Positions 60,507-64,000 of a stretch of 64,000 nt of DNA are shown in pieces. Source of the stretch: an uncultured Clostridia bacterium (lineage in GTDB: Bacteria; Bacillota; Clostridia; Christensenellales; UBA1242); contig CAKVFE010000001.1 in assembly GCA_934746645.1 (NCBI GenBank), positions 372,001 through 436,000 on the forward strand, written 5' to 3'. The translations under genes were made by a program, and so were the position numbers. Numbering within the stretch: position 1 is the stretch's first letter; every line of letters begins with the position of its first letter. A model generated the notes under the pieces. The model ran no database searches and was not told the origin of the DNA. It saw nothing but the letters and a program-made list of their open reading frames with translations.

Positions 60507-60905
60507 TTATAATTCGCATTTAAAATCTATACCTTTTTCTGTTCCTTTTTCTACAGCTTTAGTATAGTATTCTATTTTTCTATTAACTAGGTTGATTGAT
60601 TTTTGCAAATCTTTCATTTTGTCTTCCAGAATAGTTTTTCTCTTTTTCATAAGTTCAAGTCTAACATTAAGTGTACTATCACCTTCCTTTATAAGATTAA
60701 AATATTCTTTAATATCTGCTATCTCAAAACCTGAAGTTTTAAAACATTCGATATATTTTATCTGTTCCAATTCGTGGTCAGTGAATATACGATAGCCAGA
60801 CTTTTTTCTTTGCATATCTGGAAACAATCCCTCTTTATCATAATACCTTAATGTTGCTTCACTAAGTCCAGTTAGAGTCGCAACATCTTTTATTGAATAC
60901 CCCAT
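60507..60905 (-). CDS. MerR-family transcriptional regulator
   Basis: A 132-residue regulator. Residues 1-70 are the MerR winged helix (YSIKDVATLTGLSEATLRYY ... KKSGYRIFTDHEL), followed by a long dimer coiled coil (80-118). The C-terminus has a lone Cys (CEL) and no metal-binding loop, so it is more likely an organic-ligand or redox sensor. A MerR-type promoter with a 19-bp spacer and a central palindrome lies directly upstream, so it should control its own operon with the DXS-like and flavodoxin genes. Confidence 0.88.
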   Translation of the reverse strand: MGYSIKDVATLTGLSEATLRYYDKEGLFPDMQRKKSGYRIFTDHELEQIKYIECFKTSGFEIADIKEYFNLIKEGDSTLNVRLELMKKRKTILEDKMKDLQKSINLVNRKIEYYTKAVEKGTEKGIDFKCEL

Positions 60906-60925
60906 ATTATTTTCTCCTTACACAA

Positions 60926-60956
60926 AGATTAACACTAAAGTTAACTTTAATGTCAA
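60926..60956 (-). promoter_or_regulatory. MerR-type promoter with 19-bp spacer and operator
   Basis: TTGACA (60951-60956) and TAATCT (60926-60931) are 19 bases apart on the minus strand. The spacer holds the perfect 14-bp palindrome TAAAGTTAACTTTA (60936-60949). The long spacer with a central dyad is the hallmark of promoters that MerR proteins activate by twisting DNA. Confidence 0.88.
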
Positions 60957-61135
60957 GCATAAAAAATAAAAAAATTAAAATAATTGTAGAATTAAAAAAA
61001 TCAATTATCTTAAGACATCTTACAAATAAAAATATTTTTATCACACTCAATAATATGTGTATGTACCTAAAATAGTTTTATTCTAATATTTAACATTAAT
61101 AGATAGCCACAATATATATCGCCAATATTAAACAT

Positions 61136-61170
61136 AAAAAAATAGACTCTTTAATTTGAGTCTATTTTTC
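61136..61170 (-). terminator. Terminator of the methyltransferase gene
   Basis: AAAAATAGACTC and GAGTCTATTTTT form a 12-bp stem around TTTAATTT, 16 bp after the stop. Confidence 0.88.
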
Positions 61171-61184
61171 ATCACAATTATTAT

Positions 61185-61790
61185 TTATTTTTCTTGTTTA
61201 GTAGCGTGCAAGATATAATATCCTTTGTCTTTTTTCAAAACTTCTACATTGCCAAAAATTGATTGTATATGGTTTTTCAAACTTTCCATACCGTGTTTTT
61301 TCTTTATAACCAATGTTATAGTTCCATTGTTTTCTAAGACATCATAACCTTTAGTAACGACATTAAACAAATTTTCTTTACCAGCCTTAATAGGTGGGTT
61401 TGTGACAATATGTGTATACTTATTGCTAATATTGTCATACAAATTGCTTTCTAATGCAGTAATATTTACATTTTGTCTTTTTGCATTTTCTTGTGTTAAT
61501 TGTACAGCTGTAGTGTTGATATCTAAGCAAGTAACATTGATATTAGGGAAATATAACTTTAGCATTATACCAATTATTCCGTATCCACAACCAACATCTA
61601 ATACATTGCCATCAAGTTTAACCTTATCAATAACAGTCTTTAAAAGTAAAGTAGAACCATAATCAAAAGTATCTTTTGAAAAAATATCACTACAACTTTT
61701 AAAGGTATATGGCTTTGCTAAAAAATAATCTGTAAACTCGAAAAAATCACTATCTTTATGTTCGGTATTTAAAAAATAATGATGTTGCAT
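61185..61790 (-). CDS. RsmC-like class I methyltransferase
   Basis: A 201-residue SAM-dependent methyltransferase with motif I LDVGCGYGIIG (about 64-74), acidic motif II CLDINTTAV, and the catalytic TNPPIKAGK (about 130-138) of N-methyltransferases. The size and motifs fit the small single-domain RsmC-like proteins of Firmicutes, which methylate guanine in 16S rRNA. The exact base is not certain. GGAG precedes the ATG. It lies 103 bp downstream of cysS with no clear terminator between, so it may be read with it. Confidence 0.82.
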   Translation of the reverse strand: MQHHYFLNTEHKDSDFFEFTDYFLAKPYTFKSCSDIFSKDTFDYGSTLLLKTVIDKVKLDGNVLDVGCGYGIIGIMLKLYFPNINVTCLDINTTAVQLTQENAKRQNVNITALESNLYDNISNKYTHIVTNPPIKAGKENLFNVVTKGYDVLENNGTITLVIKKKHGMESLKNHIQSIFGNVEVLKKDKGYYILHATKQEK

Positions 61791-61893
61791 ATCAACTCTC
61801 CATTTAACTAAAAAGGCAAAATTTAATTTACCCTTTTAATTGTTTTATTTTATCTAACTCAAGTTAAAATCTAATTAATCATAATTAAACTAA

Positions 61894-63315
61894 TTAAATT
61901 TTTTCTATATCGTATCCGTCTTTTCTATCATTGATAGCATAACCTAAAGATTTTAACTCTTCACGCAAACTATCTGCTTCTGCCCAATTTTTGTTAAGTT
62001 TTGCTTCCCATCTCTTGCTTGCCAATTGTTTTACATTGTCAGGGATATCATCTTTTTTCTCCAATTTAACTACTTCGCCAAAATCAAGTCCCAATACACT
62101 TTCAGCCAAATCACTTATAAACTTGTTGATTTCTTTCAACTTTTCAACATCGTTTAGTGATGCATTGATTATTTTATTGATTTTGTTAAGTTCTACTATT
62201 GCAAGTGGAGTATTGAAGTCTTCACTCATAGCATCTACAAATGCTTGATATATAGATTTAAGTTCTGGGTCAGTAATGTCTTTTTTCTCTAAAGTAATAT
62301 TTCTTACAAGATTAACATTTTCTTTTAATTTGTTAAATTGTTTGCTTGCAAGCATTAGACCTTCATCACTAATATCTACAGCTGATCTATAATGGAATTG
62401 CTCTACAAAGTATCTTATAGGCATAGGTCCATATTTTTCAAAAAGTTCGGTAAGAGTTACTGAGTTACCTAAAGATTTACCCATCTTTGTACCATTAACA
62501 GTAACAAGACCATTGTGCATAAAATAGTTCATTGGTAAATGTCCATTGACTACATCTGCTTGAGCACATTCACATTCGTGATGTGGGAAGACATTGTCTA
62601 TACCACCACCATGGATATCAAATCTTTCACCTAAGAATTTTCTACCAAGTGTTGTACATTCGATATGCCAACCTGGGCAACCATTACCCCAAGGAGATTG
62701 CCATTGCATCAATGCGTCAGGGCCTACACTTTTCCAAAGAGCAAAATCTTCTGGATTGCGTTTGTCATCAGCAACTTCTATACGCTCGCCACTCATATTA
62801 TTTTCCAATTTTCTATTAGACAATTGTCCATACTTTGGATATTTTCTAACATCAAAATATACATTGCCTTGTGGTGTAACATATCCATATCCTTTAGCAA
62901 TGATATCTTTAACTGTTTCTATCATATCATAGACAAAACCTGTTGCACGGCAAGAAATACTTGGTCTTTGAACATTAAGTTTATCCATAGCTTTAAAATA
63001 TTCTATCTCATATTTGTAAGCAATTTCGTAAGCGTCCAACTTTTCTATTTTTGCTTGTCTAGCAATTTTGTCTTCGCCATCATCGCTATCACCAACTAAG
63101 TGCCCAACATCAGTTATGTTTTGAACATACTTTACTTTGTATCCCATAAATTTGAAAAATCTGATAATTGTATCAAAGTTGATATAACTTTTTGCGTGTC
63201 CCAAATGTGGCATACCATATACTGTAGGTCCACAAACATATATACCCAATCTACCTTCAACTAAAGGTTTAAATTCTTCTTTTCTTCTTGTAAATGTATT
63301 GTATAGTTTAATCAT
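61894..63315 (-). CDS. cysS: Cysteinyl-tRNA synthetase
   Basis: A 473-residue class I synthetase. Zinc-binding Cys28 precedes the HIGH-type motif HLGH (37-40), further zinc ligands are in the GNGCPGWHIECTTLG and HHECECAQ stretches, and the KMSKS-type motif reads KMGKSLGN (near 268). The usual C-terminal anticodon-binding helices follow. Length is normal. In many Firmicutes cysS sits beside mrnC, but here they are 43 kb apart. GGAGAAGG precedes the ATG. Confidence 0.96.
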   Translation of the reverse strand: MIKLYNTFTRRKEEFKPLVEGRLGIYVCGPTVYGMPHLGHAKSYINFDTIIRFFKFMGYKVKYVQNITDVGHLVGDSDDGEDKIARQAKIEKLDAYEIAYKYEIEYFKAMDKLNVQRPSISCRATGFVYDMIETVKDIIAKGYGYVTPQGNVYFDVRKYPKYGQLSNRKLENNMSGERIEVADDKRNPEDFALWKSVGPDALMQWQSPWGNGCPGWHIECTTLGRKFLGERFDIHGGGIDNVFPHHECECAQADVVNGHLPMNYFMHNGLVTVNGTKMGKSLGNSVTLTELFEKYGPMPIRYFVEQFHYRSAVDISDEGLMLASKQFNKLKENVNLVRNITLEKKDITDPELKSIYQAFVDAMSEDFNTPLAIVELNKINKIINASLNDVEKLKEINKFISDLAESVLGLDFGEVVKLEKKDDIPDNVKQLASKRWEAKLNKNWAEADSLREELKSLGYAINDRKDGYDIEKI

Positions 63316-63348
63316 ATTATCCTTCTCCGTTTTTACGTGTTAAATGTA

Positions 63349-63780
63349 TTACTTATATTTTTTATTGAAGAACGCAATTATATCGTCAAATTTTTTCTCC
63401 ATAGAAACTTGTTCTCTTGAAGTCAATTTTACATCATTTGCCATACTAGCATAAAACTCATATAATTCTCGTTCGCCTTTAGGTGTTATGGTATAATACA
63501 CATTGCGTTGATCCCCGTCACCTTTAGTGGCTTCAATAACGCCATCATCACATAAGCTTTTACAGAGCAATGCTAAATTGCTTTTCGCTATCCCTAAACT
63601 ACTAATAAGTGTACTTGGTGGACAACTAGGATACTTATGTATGACATACAAAACTTTTGTACGCATAGTAAGTGTAGACTTTTTATTGAGTTGTTGAGTA
63701 TCAAAACCATCACATACACTTTGAAGTAATATGCGTAGTTCAACTATTTGCTCTTGAAGTTTTGTATTTTTCATATTCAT
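63349..63780 (-). CDS. MarR-family transcriptional regulator
   Basis: A 143-residue regulator with a winged-helix core (STLISSLGIAKSNLALLCKS, then LCDDGVIEATKGDGDQRNVYYTITPKGE, about residues 56-105) flanked by dimerisation helices. GDQRNVYY is the typical wing sequence. It lies 33 bp upstream of cysS on the same strand and may share its transcript, though control of cysS is not implied. AGGAG lies 14 bases before the ATG, so the start could be misplaced. Its targets are unknown. Confidence 0.82.
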   Translation of the reverse strand: MNMKNTKLQEQIVELRILLQSVCDGFDTQQLNKKSTLTMRTKVLYVIHKYPSCPPSTLISSLGIAKSNLALLCKSLCDDGVIEATKGDGDQRNVYYTITPKGERELYEFYASMANDVKLTSREQVSMEKKFDDIIAFFNKKYK

Positions 63781-64000
63781 ACGAGTATACTTTATCTCCT
63801 AAATTTTTATATGCAAATCAATTATAATTATCTATTAATGTTTGGCTTATATTGTTACTAATATGCAATTTAATCTATGTAACATAAATTAAAATTGTAG
63901 AAGCCAACAAAAATCGACTTAAACTTTAATTAATTTGCTTTATATCTATTACATTAGATATGTTATCATAACTAAATAAAAATATCAATTTAATATTGTT

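Overview
The window comes from a low-GC (very AT-rich), anaerobic, spore-forming Firmicute of the Clostridia type, probably an uncultured gut lineage. Support comes from the oxygen-independent ribonucleotide reductase (nrdD/nrdG), rubrerythrin, the sporulation genes sigH, yabP, yabQ and a collagen-like spore-surface protein, the SUF system of the SufU type, Mini-RNase III, and AAGGAGG-type ribosome binding sites. Genus cannot be assigned from this sequence. I see no rRNA, transposase, prophage or CRISPR array. About 60 protein genes and one tRNA are called, most on the minus strand, many closed by clear hairpin-plus-T terminators.

Layout. 0.2-8.1 kb: small membrane protein, a BaiCD/enoate-reductase-like flavoenzyme with an SDR neighbour, yqeY, a ketopantoate-reductase-like gene, tmk and pepF. 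8.1-14.3 kb: a zinc-ribbon membrane protein translationally coupled to a condensation-type acyltransferase, an orphan gene, a guanylate-kinase/ParB-like fusion, an RsgI-like membrane protein and an LRR surface protein. 14.6-18.9 kb: information-processing run mrnC-rlmB-sigH-dnaX-ybaB-recR. 19-25.3 kb: rubrerythrin, tspO, a zinc-ribbon protein, the collagen-like gene, nrdDG under two NrdR boxes. 25.6-28.5 kb: csoR-copA copper operon. 28.7-34.9 kb: PP2C-like phosphatase, orphan genes, isochorismatase-like and HAD hydrolases, tRNA-Thr, a WG-repeat-like protein, a DUF692-like TIM barrel. 35-40 kb: ABC exporter controlled by a divergent TetR gene, and another HAD phosphatase.

40-48.5 kb: clpB under a CIRCE element, then a nickel-maturation cluster (two hypB, a large Fe-S flavoprotein, hypA) and a lipoprotein. 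48.6-51 kb: thioredoxin, a YgjV-like membrane protein preceded by a long self-complementary leader, and a ZIP transporter. 51-56.7 kb: complete suf operon (rrf2-sufC-B-D-S-U, then zip), with structured repeats between sufS and sufU. 57-58 kb: yabP-yabQ-divIC. 58.2-63.8 kb: merR, DXS-like and flavodoxin genes under a MerR-type promoter, an RsmC-like methyltransferase, cysS and marR.

The items most worth a second look are: (1) a family of three related cloverleaf-like repeats, one forming a terminator near 34.0 kb and two inside the suf operon near 51.6 kb, whose stems differ in sequence but keep length and loop; (2) a CopA ATPase whose C-terminal metal-binding domain has its own Shine-Dalgarno and ATG, so one gene may also make a free CopZ chaperone; (3) the structured leader at 49.8-50.1 kb; (4) the guanylate-kinase/ParB-like fusion; (5) paired HypB proteins with a large Fe-S flavoprotein and no hydrogenase in view; (6) the merR/DXS-like/flavodoxin operon. 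Several complete promoter-operator arrangements (CsoR, NrdR, HrcA/CIRCE, Rrf2, TetR, MerR) can be read directly.
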